From assembly GCA_023259055.1 (NCBI GenBank), contig JAHFQZ010000006.1, positions 1-64,000 on the forward strand: DNA of 64,000 nucleotides. The letters run 5' to 3'. Source of the stretch: Nitrosomonadales bacterium. Its GTDB lineage: Bacteria; Pseudomonadota; Gammaproteobacteria; Burkholderiales; Gallionellaceae. Under the pieces are notes generated by a model, which worked only from the letters and a program-made list of their open reading frames with translations, was not told the DNA's origin and did not search any database. Positions 46,615 to 58,352 of this stretch are shown in pieces. Numbering within the stretch: position 1 is the stretch's first letter; each line of letters begins with the position of its first letter. Both the position numbers and the translations under genes were made by a program.

Positions 46615-48090
46615 ATGAATGCCGTGCAGCAAAACGAACCTCCAATTAAATCATTCGACACGCTTTTCGCCACTGCACAGCAATCGCTGCTCCTGCCGAA
46701 TTCCATCGAAGCGCGCCAGATCGAACAAGTGTTCGCCAGCATGATGGCGCACCAGCTCGACTATGCGGATTTGTACTTCCAGTACAGCCGAGCCGAAAGC
46801 TGGTCGCTGGAAGAGGGCATCGTCAAATCCGGAAGTTTCAATATTGATCAGGGCGTGGGCGTGCGTGCGGTGAGCGGCGAGAAAACTGCCTTCGCCTATT
46901 CCGACGACATCAGCATGGAAGCCCTGGAAAGCGCGGCGCAGGCCACGCGAGCGATCTCCAAACAGGGCGGCACCCAGACAGTTCCTGTAATTCGCCATGG
47001 CTCACGGCGCGAAATATATTTGCCCCACGACCCGATTGCCAGCCTCAAGGATGCCGACAAAGTCGCATTGCTGGAACGCATCGAAAGATATGCGCGCGCG
47101 CTTGATCCGCGCGTGGTGCAGGTGATGGCGGGGCTGGCGGGCGAATATGAAGTGGTAATGGTGGCGCGCAACGACGGCCTGATGAACGCCGATATCCGGC
47201 CGCTGGTGCGCCTGTCGGTCACGGTCATCATCGAGAGCAACGGCAAACGCGAGCAAGGCTCGGCGGGCGGCGGCGGGCGCTTCGATTACGATTATTTCGA
47301 TGATTCGATGCTGCGCAAATATGCAGCGCTGGCGGTTCATCAGGCGGTGATCAATCTGGACGCTGCACCCGCTCCGGCGGGCAACATGACCGTGGTGCTG
47401 GGCAACGGTTGGCCGGGCATCCTGCTGCATGAAGCGATCGGGCACGGACTGGAAGGCGATTTCAACCGCAAAGGCAGCTCGGCGTTTTCCGGACGCGTCG
47501 GCGAGCGCGTCGCTGCAAAGGGCGTCACCGTCGTGGACGACGGCACGCTGGCACGGCGGCGCGGCTCATTGCAGATGGACGATGAGGGCAACCCCACGCA
47601 ATGCACCACGCTGATTGAGGACGGCATTCTCAAGGGATATTTGCAGGACACACTCAACGCACGGCTGATGGGCGTGCCGGTCACAGGCAATGCACGGCGC
47701 GAATCTTTCGCGCACCTGCCGATGCCGCGCATGACCAACACCTACATGCTCAATGGCGACAAAGACCCGAAGGAAATCATCGCCTCCGTTAAACACGGTT
47801 TGTATGCGGTGAACTTTGGCGGCGGACAGGTGGACATCACCAGCGGCAAATTCGTGTTCTCCACCGCCGAAGCCTACATGATCGAGGACGGCAAGATTAC
47901 CCATCCGGTAAAAGGCGCGACGCTTATCGGCAACGGCCCTGACGTGTTGACACGCATCTCGATGATCGGTAACGACATGGCGCTTGACTCCGGCGTTGGC
48001 ACCTGCGGCAAGGAAGGCCAGAGCGTGCCGGTGGGCGTGGGGCAACCGACGGTGAGGATAGACGGGTTGACGGTGGGTGGGACGGCGTAA
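46615..48090 (+). CDS. tldD: Metalloprotease TldD
   Basis: A 491-residue zinc protease of the TldD/PmbA family. The motif [22 protein letters not shown] (HExxxH, about residues 270-291) supplies the zinc ligands, and [22 protein letters not shown] is the conserved N-terminal domain. With TldE/PmbA it degrades unfolded peptides and matures microcin and CcdA; the partner gene is not here. ATG at 46615 was preferred over GTG at 46591. The final ~90 bp (48001-48090) have a diverged counterpart at 48320-48407. Confidence 0.93.
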   Translation: MNAVQQNEPPIKSFDTLFATAQQSLLLPNSIEARQIEQVFASMMAHQLDYADLYFQYSRAESWSLEEGIVKSGSFNIDQGVGVRAVSGEKTAFAYSDDISMEALESAAQATRAISKQGGTQTVPVIRHGSRREIYLPHDPIASLKDADKVALLERIERYARALDPRVVQVMAGLAGEYEVVMVARNDGLMNADIRPLVRLSVTVIIESNGKREQGSAGGGGRFDYDYFDDSMLRKYAALAVHQAVINLDAAPAPAGNMTVVLGNGWPGILLHEAIGHGLEGDFNRKGSSAFSGRVGERVAAKGVTVVDDGTLARRRGSLQMDDEGNPTQCTTLIEDGILKGYLQDTLNARLMGVPVTGNARRESFAHLPMPRMTNTYMLNGDKDPKEIIASVKHGLYAVNFGGGQVDITSGKFVFSTAEAYMIEDGKITHPVKGATLIGNGPDVLTRISMIGNDMALDSGVGTCGKEGQSVPVGVGQPTVRIDGLTVGGTA

Positions 48091-48118
48091 TCATATCCTT
48101 TAAGGACGGAACTGGGTG

Positions 48119-48313
48119 ATGGAAAAACTACCAGAGCTAACCTATCCCTACTATCCCGGCGACCGTACCTACTGCGTGAGCGACGAACGGCTGCGCGCAT
48201 TCCGGCAGCTCTCCGCGGAGCAGAAATTGCGCTGGGTGGAAGAGTTGGCGACGTTTTTGCGGATGGCGAAAATCGGCAGAGAGAAGTCGCAGGAGATTTT
48301 GAAGCAGGGGTGA
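48119..48313 (+). CDS. Small conserved protein adjacent to tldD
   Basis: A 64-residue protein starting MEKLPELTYPYYPGDRT, continuing DERLRAFRQLSAEQKLRWVEE and ending KSQEILKQG; Trp/Leu-rich helix about residues 22-50. It looks genuine (regular codon use, plausible compact fold) and resembles small proteins seen near tldD in related genomes, but I do not recognise a named family. It sits exactly between two imperfect copies of the tldD 3' end (48001-48090 and 48320-48407). GTG at 48116 and ATG at 48119 are both possible starts; the ribosome binding site is weak. Confidence 0.65.
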   Translation: MEKLPELTYPYYPGDRTYCVSDERLRAFRQLSAEQKLRWVEELATFLRMAKIGREKSQEILKQG

Positions 48314-48319
48314 AACTAG

Positions 48320-48407
48320 ACACCTGCGGCAAAGAAGAGCAAAGTGTGCTGGTTGGGGTGCTGCCTGCTGTGCGGATCGATGGTCTGACGGTGGTGGGAC
48401 TGCGTAG
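48320..48407 (+). pseudogene. Degenerate second copy of the tldD 3' end
   Basis: ACCTGCGGCAAAGAAGAGC and the following bases align to the last ~90 bp of tldD (48001-48090, ACCTGCGGCAAGGAAGGCC) at roughly 70-75% identity with one 3-base gap. The frame conserves DTCGKEEQSVLVGV and [10 protein letters not shown], against tld[15 protein letters not shown] and [10 protein letters not shown]. The reading continues past where tldD stops, so it is a relic. Confidence 0.72.
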
Positions 48408-48502
48408 GAATATTGCGATGCCGACCCTCGGCTTTGGGGTAGCACTTTCAGTACCTATAAATATAATTTTTGGTATCCAATTTTCCAAAAGGGAGACTGC
48501 GC

Positions 48503-48988
48503 ATGAACTTTTATAGAATAGTGGCTTTGCTGAACATCTTGATGCTTACTGGTTGCGCAAACGTCTCTGCAATATTTACAGATACCGTCATTGATTACGA
48601 AACAACAGTGAAGATGGGCACTAAAGATGCAGTTGCTACGCTGGAAGAATTAACAATGACGCAACATCCTAATTGGAGACCAGAACGTTTTGAAATTAAG
48701 GATGATTATGCTTATTGGAGTTACGGAAGTGTTATAGAAAACGATATGTATGGTCGCGCAGAAAAAATTGTAGGTTCTAGCGAACGCATTTATTACAGAA
48801 CCATAAATAAAGTTAGGCTAATGAAATGGCAAAGAAAGTTTAAGGATTGGTATGTTGTTTCTCTGATTAATTCGGATGGTGGTGTAATAAAACACGTGTT
48901 TTACAGTCGAGATATTAATCTTGCCAAACGATATGTAGATGCAGCCAACTCGGCGTTAGTTGCGTATAAAAAAATCGACAAGCTCTAG
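48503..48988 (+). CDS. Accessory lipoprotein, unknown function
   Basis: A 161-residue protein with signal peptide and lipobox LMLTGC (cysteine about residue 18). The mature domain contains AVATLEELTMTQHPNWRPERF and WKDWYVVSLINS-type strands (FKDWYVVSLIN) with no family I recognise. The region is markedly AT-richer than its neighbours, a sign of foreign origin. GGGAG lies 8 bp before the ATG, and TATAAT at 48462-48467 is a plausible -10 box. It lies between the tldD-like relic and an HNH-type gene. Confidence 0.68.
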   Translation: MNFYRIVALLNILMLTGCANVSAIFTDTVIDYETTVKMGTKDAVATLEELTMTQHPNWRPERFEIKDDYAYWSYGSVIENDMYGRAEKIVGSSERIYYRTINKVRLMKWQRKFKDWYVVSLINSDGGVIKHVFYSRDINLAKRYVDAANSALVAYKKIDKL

Positions 48989-49063
48989 CGATCGTAGCCC
49001 GGAATGAATTCTCCTTCTTATTAACCTCTCGCTCCTGAGCTTGAACATTAGCATCTGAACTAT

Positions 49064-49825
49064 ATGACCCAAGGAACTTGTGCGTACTGCGGCACATCTG
49101 CTCCCTTGACGAAGGAGCACATCTGGCCGCAGTGCATCATCACAAGAGCGCCGTCCTACGTTATGCGCTTCTCTTCACAGGCAAAGAAAGTTTTCGGAGC
49201 AGACCTTATCGTCAAAGACGTCTGTGTACGTTGCAACAACGGGCCTTTGAGCACCTTGGACACCTACGCATGCAACCTATACGACGGATACTTCTCAAGA
49301 ATCGTTGATAAAAACGAGCGTGTTGTTTTTCGGTACAACCATGACCAACTGCTTCGTTGGCTTCTCAAGGTCTCATACAACTCGTCTCGTACAACACATA
49401 TAGATGCAGACTTTCATCGTACACTCAAGAAGTACATGCTTGGCGAAGCCGAGAAGCCTGACTTCGTGTCTGTAATGCTCGACATTGTTGTTCCTTCTGT
49501 CGTCAATGGCATTACCCTTGAACCCCGCGCTACGCGTTGTGCCCGCATCTTTGTAGGACACAGCCGCTCGTGGGTTTGCGTGAGGCTCGTCGCGGTAAAC
49601 TCGTACTACTTCTATCTCGTCATCACTGGCGAGAAATCAGCCCCAGTACCCGAAGGCGAGTTGTTAGAGTTCAGGCAAGGAATCAAGGGAACCCTGCTTC
49701 CGACCAGCGGGAAATTAGAGCTTCAGGATCATGAATCTGACTTCTTCGAAATGCACGCGCCACATCTACTCGAAAGCAGGGAGCTATATGAAGAGTTCAT
49801 GGCGATCTACCGTCGGCCTCACTGA
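49064..49825 (+). CDS. HNH-type zinc protein (putative endonuclease)
   Basis: A 253-residue protein with two N-terminal CxxC pairs and an intervening histidine: CAYCGTSAPLTKEHIWPQCI (CxxC and EHI) and DVCVRCNNGPLSTLD (CVRCN). The pattern CxxC-x10-EH-x35-CxxCN is the HNH/His-Me finger arrangement seen in putative HNH endonucleases and in associated domains. The rest (about residues 90-253) shows no recognisable catalytic domain. Probably a DNase-like or nucleic-acid-binding accessory protein; it could be part of a defence or mobile unit, but no partner is adjacent. No Shine-Dalgarno stands out. Confidence 0.68.
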   Translation: MTQGTCAYCGTSAPLTKEHIWPQCIITRAPSYVMRFSSQAKKVFGADLIVKDVCVRCNNGPLSTLDTYACNLYDGYFSRIVDKNERVVFRYNHDQLLRWLLKVSYNSSRTTHIDADFHRTLKKYMLGEAEKPDFVSVMLDIVVPSVVNGITLEPRATRCARIFVGHSRSWVCVRLVAVNSYYFYLVITGEKSAPVPEGELLEFRQGIKGTLLPTSGKLELQDHESDFFEMHAPHLLESRELYEEFMAIYRRPH

Positions 49826-49895
49826 TCCACCGTGACTAATCCGGCAACCAGCGTAAAGGGAAACCGGGCCGAAGCATCAGGGGCCAGAGTAGGAC

Positions 49896-49918
49896 AATCA
49901 GGGACAGACCACGGTTTA
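49896..49918. repeat. GGGACAGACCACG-type repeat
   Basis: AATCAGGGACAGACCACGGTT lies just downstream of the HNH gene. The GGGACAGACC motif is a common end or REP-type sequence associated with small transposases in betaproteobacteria; no transposase is here, so it appears as an orphan repeat. It coincides with the right edge of the accessory patch. Confidence 0.4.
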
Positions 49919-49922
49919 TTGT

Positions 49923-50927
49923 TTATCCCATAAAACCGCGCCCCAGATACCAGAATAAAGCCGCGACCAGACCCGATGCGGGAATGGTCAGCACCCAAGC
50001 CCAGACGATGCGCGAAGCAAGTCCCCAGCGCACTGCGGAAACGCGGCGCGATAGGCCGACGCCGACGATAGCACCGGTGATGGTGTGCGTCGTCGAGACG
50101 GGGATGCCCATCCACGTCGCCAGAAACAGTGCAATCGCCCCTGACGTCTGTGCGCAGAAACCGCCTGTGGGCCTGATCCGGGTGATACCCATGCCCATCG
50201 TTTTAACGATGCGCCAGCCGCCGAACAGCGTGCCGAGAGCCATGGCAATCTGACAGGACATCACGACCCAGAACGGGACATGGAACTCGCCCTGCAGGTA
50301 GCCGTTGGCATACAACAGGGCGGTGATGATACCCATGGTTTTTTGAGCGTCATTTCCGCCGTGGCCGAGGCTGTAGAGCGAAGAGGAGATGAATTGAAGT
50401 TTGTTGAACTTTCGTTCGGTCGGATAAGGCAACGACTTCTCGAATACCCAGAGCAGGGCGATGGCCAGTGTAAATGCCAGCACTAGCCCGAAAAGCGGGG
50501 ACAGGATGATTGCCACCGATGTTTTGATCAGGCCTTGTGCAATGATGGCGCTCCAGCCGGCCTTGGCTAATGTTGCCCCAACCAATCCCCCGACCAGCGC
50601 ATGCGATGATGAGGATGGAATGCCGAACCACCAGGTTACGATGTTCCATGAGATGGCGCCGCATAGCGCGCCAAAGACCACAGCATTGTCGATGACCGCC
50701 GGCGAAACGATGCCTGATCCGACTGTTTTGGCTACAGTCAGCCCGAAAATCAGGAAGGCAATGAAGTTGAAAAATGCGGCCCAGATGACCGCTGCCTGCG
50801 GCGTCAATAGCCGTGTCGAAACCATTAGTGCGATTGAGTTTGCAGCGTCGTGAAAACCGTTCATGAAATCGAACAGCAGCGCCACGACGACCAGAATCGC
50901 CATGATCAGGAACATCTTTTCGTTCAT
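49923..50927 (-). CDS. pit: PiT-family inorganic phosphate transporter
   Basis: A 334-residue inner-membrane transporter with about ten helices. Both halves carry the PHO4 signature: FDFMNGFHDAANSIALMV near the N-terminus and LGHGGNDAQKTMGIITALL in the middle, each containing the conserved Asn/Asp residues. It imports phosphate, probably as metal-phosphate with protons. It overlaps the upstream DUF47 gene by four bases (ATGA), a common pairing. Metal preference cannot be inferred. Confidence 0.92.
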   Translation of the reverse strand: MNEKMFLIMAILVVVALLFDFMNGFHDAANSIALMVSTRLLTPQAAVIWAAFFNFIAFLIFGLTVAKTVGSGIVSPAVIDNAVVFGALCGAISWNIVTWWFGIPSSSSHALVGGLVGATLAKAGWSAIIAQGLIKTSVAIILSPLFGLVLAFTLAIALLWVFEKSLPYPTERKFNKLQFISSSLYSLGHGGNDAQKTMGIITALLYANGYLQGEFHVPFWVVMSCQIAMALGTLFGGWRIVKTMGMGITRIRPTGGFCAQTSGAIALFLATWMGIPVSTTHTITGAIVGVGLSRRVSAVRWGLASRIVWAWVLTIPASGLVAALFWYLGRGFMG

Positions 50928-51580
50928 ATGCGTTCCAGCACTACCCCGTGAATGACGTCGGCCGCATCTTCGCAGCGGTCAACTGCCTCCTCGAAAAGTT
51001 CGTAGAGCTCCTTGGCGCGGATCAGCGCGCGGGCATCCGAGACCTCGACAAAAAGCCGCGTTACCCCGGCTCGCATGATACGGTCGGCCTCGCTTTCGAT
51101 CTCGCCGATTTCCTGGCAGATTTTCAGGATGCGCTCGGCATTATTCATATCCGACAACAATGCGACGGCTTCCTGAACCTTCTCCGTAGCACGCACAGCG
51201 ATCTGGCCGAGAGTCGACATTTCCGGGGTGAATTCGCCGGGGCCATATAGCTCGGCTCGTTGCGGGATGTCTTCCATGTAGTCGATCATGTCGTCGAGTG
51301 CCATGGCCAGATCCTTGATTTCCGACCGGTCGAAGGGTGTGATGAACGTTTTGTGCAATGACAGCAGGATGGTTTTCGTGACTTCGTCAGCTTCGCCTTC
51401 GATCTTCCTGATTTCTTGAAAGTGCTGATCGAAGGCTACCGGATCATGTACCGAACTCATCTTCGCGAGAACCTTGGCGCCACGTACTGTACAGTCCGCC
51501 AGATTATTGAAGAGTGCAAAATAATTATCGCTATTTGGTGACACTTTGGCTATCAACCTGCCAAATAATACAATTGCCAT
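50924..51580 (-). CDS. DUF47/PhoU-like phosphate transport regulator
   Basis: A 218-residue all-helical protein of the DUF47 family, PhoU-like: ADCTVRGAKVLAKMS, RKIEGEADEVTKTILLSLHK, ALDDMIDYMEDIPQRAELYG and IGEIESEADRIMRAGVT. The repeated E(G/S)EAD motif is the metal-binding E/DxxxD signature of the PhoU fold. Partner of the PiT transporter, whose ATG overlaps this stop; it is thought to modulate Pit uptake. No Pho box was found upstream. Confidence 0.9.
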   Translation of the reverse strand: MAIVLFGRLIAKVSPNSDNYFALFNNLADCTVRGAKVLAKMSSVHDPVAFDQHFQEIRKIEGEADEVTKTILLSLHKTFITPFDRSEIKDLAMALDDMIDYMEDIPQRAELYGPGEFTPEMSTLGQIAVRATEKVQEAVALLSDMNNAERILKICQEIGEIESEADRIMRAGVTRLFVEVSDARALIRAKELYELFEEAVDRCEDAADVIHGVVLERI

Positions 51581-51768
51581 ATTACTCCCCTGTTTATAAA
51601 TTCAAGACTTGACTGCTTACAGCCTGGATTAAATATCATGCGTACCCATGATTCGAGGCCGTTGATGCCAGGCACCAAGCATGTCTACGCTCATTTGATT
51701 GTTGGGCGCTTGTTTTTTTAACTGCGTATTTTAACTCTAAACGATCGCAAAAGTCGGGTGCCCGATTA

Positions 51769-54654
<2,886 letters not shown>

Positions 54655-54967
54655 GGCAGAGGCTCCTTATTCGCTGGACAACATGGAAGAGTAATTATAA
54701 GAGGTTTGGGCTTCATCGGTTCTAGAAGATACCGGTGGGCAACCTCTGCCTCAAAAGATATGCCAAAAGCATGTATACGCAATTTGAACTATTGACTGCG
54801 GAGTGTAATGGCATGATAGAGTAGAGGCTCTTGTGCAGGATGTTGCTTAATCCTGAATAGGTGAGTGATTTGGGGCGGACAAGCTGCCAAAGCGATCAAT
54901 GGCCTAAATATGCTGGCTTGGCTGTAGCCAACATTAAACGAACACAATAGAGACAAGGAGCTTTGAA
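54655..54967. other. Intergenic region with divergent promoters
   Basis: Between acnA (minus) and the beta-barrel gene (plus). No gene recognised. A short palindrome TTGGCT-GT-AGCCAA lies at about 54918-54931, roughly 40 bp before the beta-barrel start, and may be a regulatory site. No operator for acnA was identified. Confidence 0.5.
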
Positions 54968-55474
54968 ATGATGAATAAAAAATATATGGTTGCCGCGATT
55001 CTGGCTATCGGTATTTCTTCAAACGCATGTGCCGAGGAAAAACAGCAGGAAATAAGTGTCAGTGGCAACTTTACCAGCCAGTTGAACCCTTCAGGCGGCA
55101 CCGATACGCTGTTCCTGTTGGGACATTATGGTCGTTACTTCAAGCCGCAAATTTTGGGCACAGTTAATGTTATGGCCATGAAGAGCGGGTCCAGCTACAA
55201 CATGTTCGGCGCCGGAGTGGGTGGGAAATACTATTTTAAAGTTGGGCAAAAAGGTGATTTCGTTCCTTTCGTCGATGCAGATGTAATGGTAATCAGTATG
55301 AAAGTCGCTGGTACCTCGACGACCCCGTTCCAGATATCGGCGGGTGGCGGCGCATCTTACTTCCTGACCGAAACTGCATCCGCCGATGTCCGTGCATCGC
55401 TACAGTTCCAATCTGCAAGTGGGAGTACCAGCACACTGTTTAACCTCACCGTAGGTCTTACACAACGTTTCTGA
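54968..55474 (+). CDS. Small outer-membrane beta-barrel protein
   Basis: A 168-residue protein with a signal peptide (MVAAILAIGISSNACA, cleavage after about residue 23) and an 8-strand-like mature domain: EISVSGNFTSQLNPSGGTDT, FLLGHYGRYFKPQILGTVN and a terminal LFNLTVGLTQRF ending in Phe, the BAM signal. It resembles OmpW/OmpX-size barrels but I do not assign a named family. AAGGAG precedes the ATG; the in-frame ATG at 54971 is possible too. First gene of the second envelope cluster, followed by a terminator. Confidence 0.8.
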   Translation: MMNKKYMVAAILAIGISSNACAEEKQQEISVSGNFTSQLNPSGGTDTLFLLGHYGRYFKPQILGTVNVMAMKSGSSYNMFGAGVGGKYYFKVGQKGDFVPFVDADVMVISMKVAGTSTTPFQISAGGGASYFLTETASADVRASLQFQSASGSTSTLFNLTVGLTQRF

Positions 55475-55503
55475 TTTCCAGATTTTATGCTTTATTGTTG
55501 GGA

Positions 55504-55535
55504 TAAAAGAGCCGCCGTCCAGGCGGTTCTTTTAT
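55504..55535 (+). terminator. Rho-independent terminator after the small beta-barrel gene
   Basis: AAAAGAGCCGCC (55505-55516) pairs with GGCGGTTCTTTT (55522-55533) around GTCCA, with one G-T pair; the A-tract and T-tract make it potentially bidirectional. Confidence 0.75.
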
Positions 55536-55569
55536 GGTGCAGTCCAACTGATGCGAGGGTGGGTTGGTA

Positions 55570-57063
55570 ATGAATATTCGTGCCATAGTGGCGGGAATCT
55601 GTTTGTTGGGCTCGTGGGGATATCCTTTATCCAGTCTCGCCCAATGTTCCGGGGGAGGAGCCAGGCCCGCGTGGGTGGACAGCCCGGAATCGGTCACTAA
55701 CGAGTACTTCTTTGCGGCTGGTGTGTCGGACGATACCAAAGCGGCCTTGGCGGACCGAATCTCATCCGCCAAACAAAATGCATTGAAGAACATATCCGAA
55801 GTGATTGAGGTTTCCGTCAAAAACTCGTTGATACTGGAGCAATCGAGACAGGAGAAGTCCGGAAAGGCCATAACCGATTCCAACCTGCGTTCCATCACGC
55901 AAACATCCACCAATGCCTCCCTGAAAAACGTCGAGGTCATCGACACATGGGAAGATCCGAAGACCTGCGCGATCTGGCTGCGCGCGAGAGTATCCAAACT
56001 GCAAGTCGAGCAGGGTAAGCGCGTGGGCCTGGCGAAGACTTTGTTCGGCGATCTGAATGACCAATTGGCTGTTGCGCAAAATGAGGCTGCCCCGCTGAAT
56101 GCAAGATTGTCCGCCGTGGATGCGGCATTGGATGTGTTGCCGCGCATCGCGCTGGATCTCATTCCAGAAGCCAGCTCAGCAGCTTACTACAGCCAGCTTT
56201 TGAATCGCATCCAGCAAAAGCTGGGACTGTCTCGTAATGAACTTGATCAGGCGAAAAAAGCACTGGGTGATGCCGACTCGCTCATCAACAAGGCCGCCGC
56301 ACAGACCGATGAAAGCGAGAAATCGAAAATGCTTGGCTCCGCTGCAAGCAGTTATAAAGATTTGCTTGCGAAGCACAGTAATGGCTTGCCCCCTCTGTTT
56401 GGCCCGGGAGATATTCTGTTCAAACTGGGCGAGGTCGAGGAGACCAGGGGAAATTCCTGCGGAGCCAAGAGCTATTATCAGCAGTCCGCTGATGCCAGGC
56501 ATCTTGATGACCGGCAGGCAATCGCGAAGAAACGGGGCGATGCGCTTGCCTGCTCGGCAGAGGATATGGAAAGAACACTGTGGCGGCAGCATTTCGAAGG
56601 GCGTCCTGCAGTGATCGTGTGTTATTTTCAATCTAATGCGGATCAAGGTGTCTGGCATAAGGCCTGTGACGGTCTAAACAATATTATCAGGCCGCTGGGT
56701 GCCGATACGGCCACCAGAATGCAAAAATTATCTCCGGCGCAACTGAAAGTGCTTCAGGAAGGGGGCATACCTGGCAGTCTGGTTGAAAAGGGGAAATTAT
56801 TGCTGGTCGTTTTTGCGTCAGGGAAAATGAACAATCGCATCGACAAGGAGTCACCCGGAAAAAACCGTGAGTACCAGTTTGAGGGAGGAATGGCGACCTT
56901 CCTGGTTGAAGATGGTAAAACAATATTCTCTGATCGTTTCCAGGGCAAAACGGGGTGGAATCCGGTTTCCCCGCAGATGGTGCTGGACGTCCTGGCTATT
57001 AACGTAGTCAAACGCTGGCGGGAAAAATTCTCCCGGTTTCTTCGGCATGAGCCTGACCAGTAA
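55570..57063 (+). CDS. Exported protein with LPP20-like N-terminal and unknown C-terminal domain
   Basis: A 497-residue protein with signal peptide (IVAGICLLGSWGYPLSSLA). The N-terminal domain (about 30-150) follows the LPP20-like order PAWVDSPESVTNEYFFAAGVS, a helix AALADRISSAKQNALKNISEV and strand VEVIDTWEDPKTCAIWLRARVS. Residues about 160-270 form helical repeats, probably TPR-like (LGEVEETRGNSCGAKSYYQQ). The C-terminal domain (about 335-490) reads RPAVIVCYFQSNADQGVWHK and EYQFEGGMATFLVEDGKTIF; unrecognised. The ATG at 55570 is preferred over TTG 55564. It is followed after 38 bp by the next gene. Confidence 0.72.
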   Translation: MNIRAIVAGICLLGSWGYPLSSLAQCSGGGARPAWVDSPESVTNEYFFAAGVSDDTKAALADRISSAKQNALKNISEVIEVSVKNSLILEQSRQEKSGKAITDSNLRSITQTSTNASLKNVEVIDTWEDPKTCAIWLRARVSKLQVEQGKRVGLAKTLFGDLNDQLAVAQNEAAPLNARLSAVDAALDVLPRIALDLIPEASSAAYYSQLLNRIQQKLGLSRNELDQAKKALGDADSLINKAAAQTDESEKSKMLGSAASSYKDLLAKHSNGLPPLFGPGDILFKLGEVEETRGNSCGAKSYYQQSADARHLDDRQAIAKKRGDALACSAEDMERTLWRQHFEGRPAVIVCYFQSNADQGVWHKACDGLNNIIRPLGADTATRMQKLSPAQLKVLQEGGIPGSLVEKGKLLLVVFASGKMNNRIDKESPGKNREYQFEGGMATFLVEDGKTIFSDRFQGKTGWNPVSPQMVLDVLAINVVKRWREKFSRFLRHEPDQ

Positions 57064-57101
57064 ACTAGAGCAATCAGTCGAACGTACTTTTGGAGCTACA
57101 T

Positions 57102-58217
57102 ATGAATCTGCCTGGCCGCGCACTTAAACTTGTTCTTCTGCATCTGTTTTTTACGCTCATATTTTCCAGCGAACTGATGGCCGCGCCGAAAAATGTGGCC
57201 GTGATTGTGTATACGCAGACTTCCATGGCGAAGCAGTATGCGCGAATTGCCCAGGCACGCATGGAGCAGGTATTGACTGATAATGGCTTCACGGTGCTCG
57301 ACCAGAAGAAGGCCGAGGAGTTGAAGAAGGGGTGGAAAAAACTGGAGGATCCGGGAGCACTGATCACCGCAGAAGAGTTCGTTAAGAGTGCCGGAAAGTA
57401 TGATATTGAGGGTGTTTATCGTGTCTACCTGGACGTTGCCTTGGCAAAAGGATTGGCGGGAATCTTTACCGCAACGTCTCTGACGGACATCCGGTTTATT
57501 GGCGAAGATGCCCAGATACGTTCTTCCGCATCGCCCGCGATGGGGGTAAAGGGAATGCCGCCTTCTGACGGGTTAACCGATAGTGCGGCAATCAGCAATG
57601 CCATACAGCGTGCAATCGACTCCACCGTTCAGGCCATGGGCATTAAGGTGCAGGATTTCACGAACCCGCGATTGTTCAATGTAACCCTCAAGCCGGTACC
57701 AGCTTCTGAATCCCTTGTAGCGGAAAAGCGCCCGGTGCCGGTATCCGAAGATGATCCGATTATCAAATTAGCCAACCTGAAAGACAGTTTCGCGTTAAGC
57801 GAGGAGGTGACATGTGCCAACAAGTCGCCGGACGACAAGATGGTTGTGATCGGCGGATATTTGCGCAAGACACAGGGCGGGCGCCTGTATGGCTCCATGA
57901 TACATGTGCTGGACAGGGAGGCAAACAAGGAGGTTATTACTTTTGAGACTGCGCCGGTTGCAACAAGAAAGGCCGAAGAAAAGGGGGGAGCCAAGATTCT
58001 GGACTGCATGTTCATATCGAATTGGCGCTACCTGGCTGCAGTCACGAACAGCAAGCTATTCTTGTGGGACATAGAGCGTGGTGCTGTCATGAATGCCATA
58101 TTTTTTGATGAGGCAATTGATCAAGCCAAACTTGAATATGGCAAATTGGGTAATAATGACTTGCTGGCAGTTGTAAGCAATAACGGCAGAAAAACTTTCC
58201 AGATTTCACGGGAATAG
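57102..58217 (+). CDS. Exported CsgG/LpoB-like protein with C-terminal beta-propeller-like domain
   Basis: A 371-residue protein with signal peptide (LVLLHLFFTLIFSSELMAA). The N-terminal domain has KNVAVIVYTQTSMAKQYARI, a helix QARMEQVLTDNGFTVLDQKK and LKKGWKKLEDPGALITAEEF, the pattern of CsgG/LpoB/FlgO-type alpha-beta domains that assemble in the outer-membrane leaflet. The C-terminal half (about 230-371) contains strand repeats typical of WD40/beta-propeller proteins (GSMIHVLDREANKEVITFET, LAAVTNSKLFLWDIERGAVM). GGAG lies 6 bp before the ATG. With the preceding gene it probably forms an operon. Function unknown. Confidence 0.7.
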   Translation: MNLPGRALKLVLLHLFFTLIFSSELMAAPKNVAVIVYTQTSMAKQYARIAQARMEQVLTDNGFTVLDQKKAEELKKGWKKLEDPGALITAEEFVKSAGKYDIEGVYRVYLDVALAKGLAGIFTATSLTDIRFIGEDAQIRSSASPAMGVKGMPPSDGLTDSAAISNAIQRAIDSTVQAMGIKVQDFTNPRLFNVTLKPVPASESLVAEKRPVPVSEDDPIIKLANLKDSFALSEEVTCANKSPDDKMVVIGGYLRKTQGGRLYGSMIHVLDREANKEVITFETAPVATRKAEEKGGAKILDCMFISNWRYLAAVTNSKLFLWDIERGAVMNAIFFDEAIDQAKLEYGKLGNNDLLAVVSNNGRKTFQISRE

Positions 58218-58352
58218 GAAACCATGTTCCAAGCACTAATGGGTATCAATTTTTTGCTGCAACGCGGCAGAAATTGAAAATCCATTTTTTAAATCCAATC
58301 AGTGACTGCTAACCTCCGATAATCACCCGCCCCTACGGTATAATCCGCGTCC

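Noticed and set aside
51581..51768. Possible Pho box between acnA and the DUF47-pit operon
   Set aside because: No CTGTCAT-type direct repeats were found.
58218..58352. Possible FMN riboswitch before ribF
   Set aside because: The interval is only 135 bp and shows none of the conserved RFN elements.
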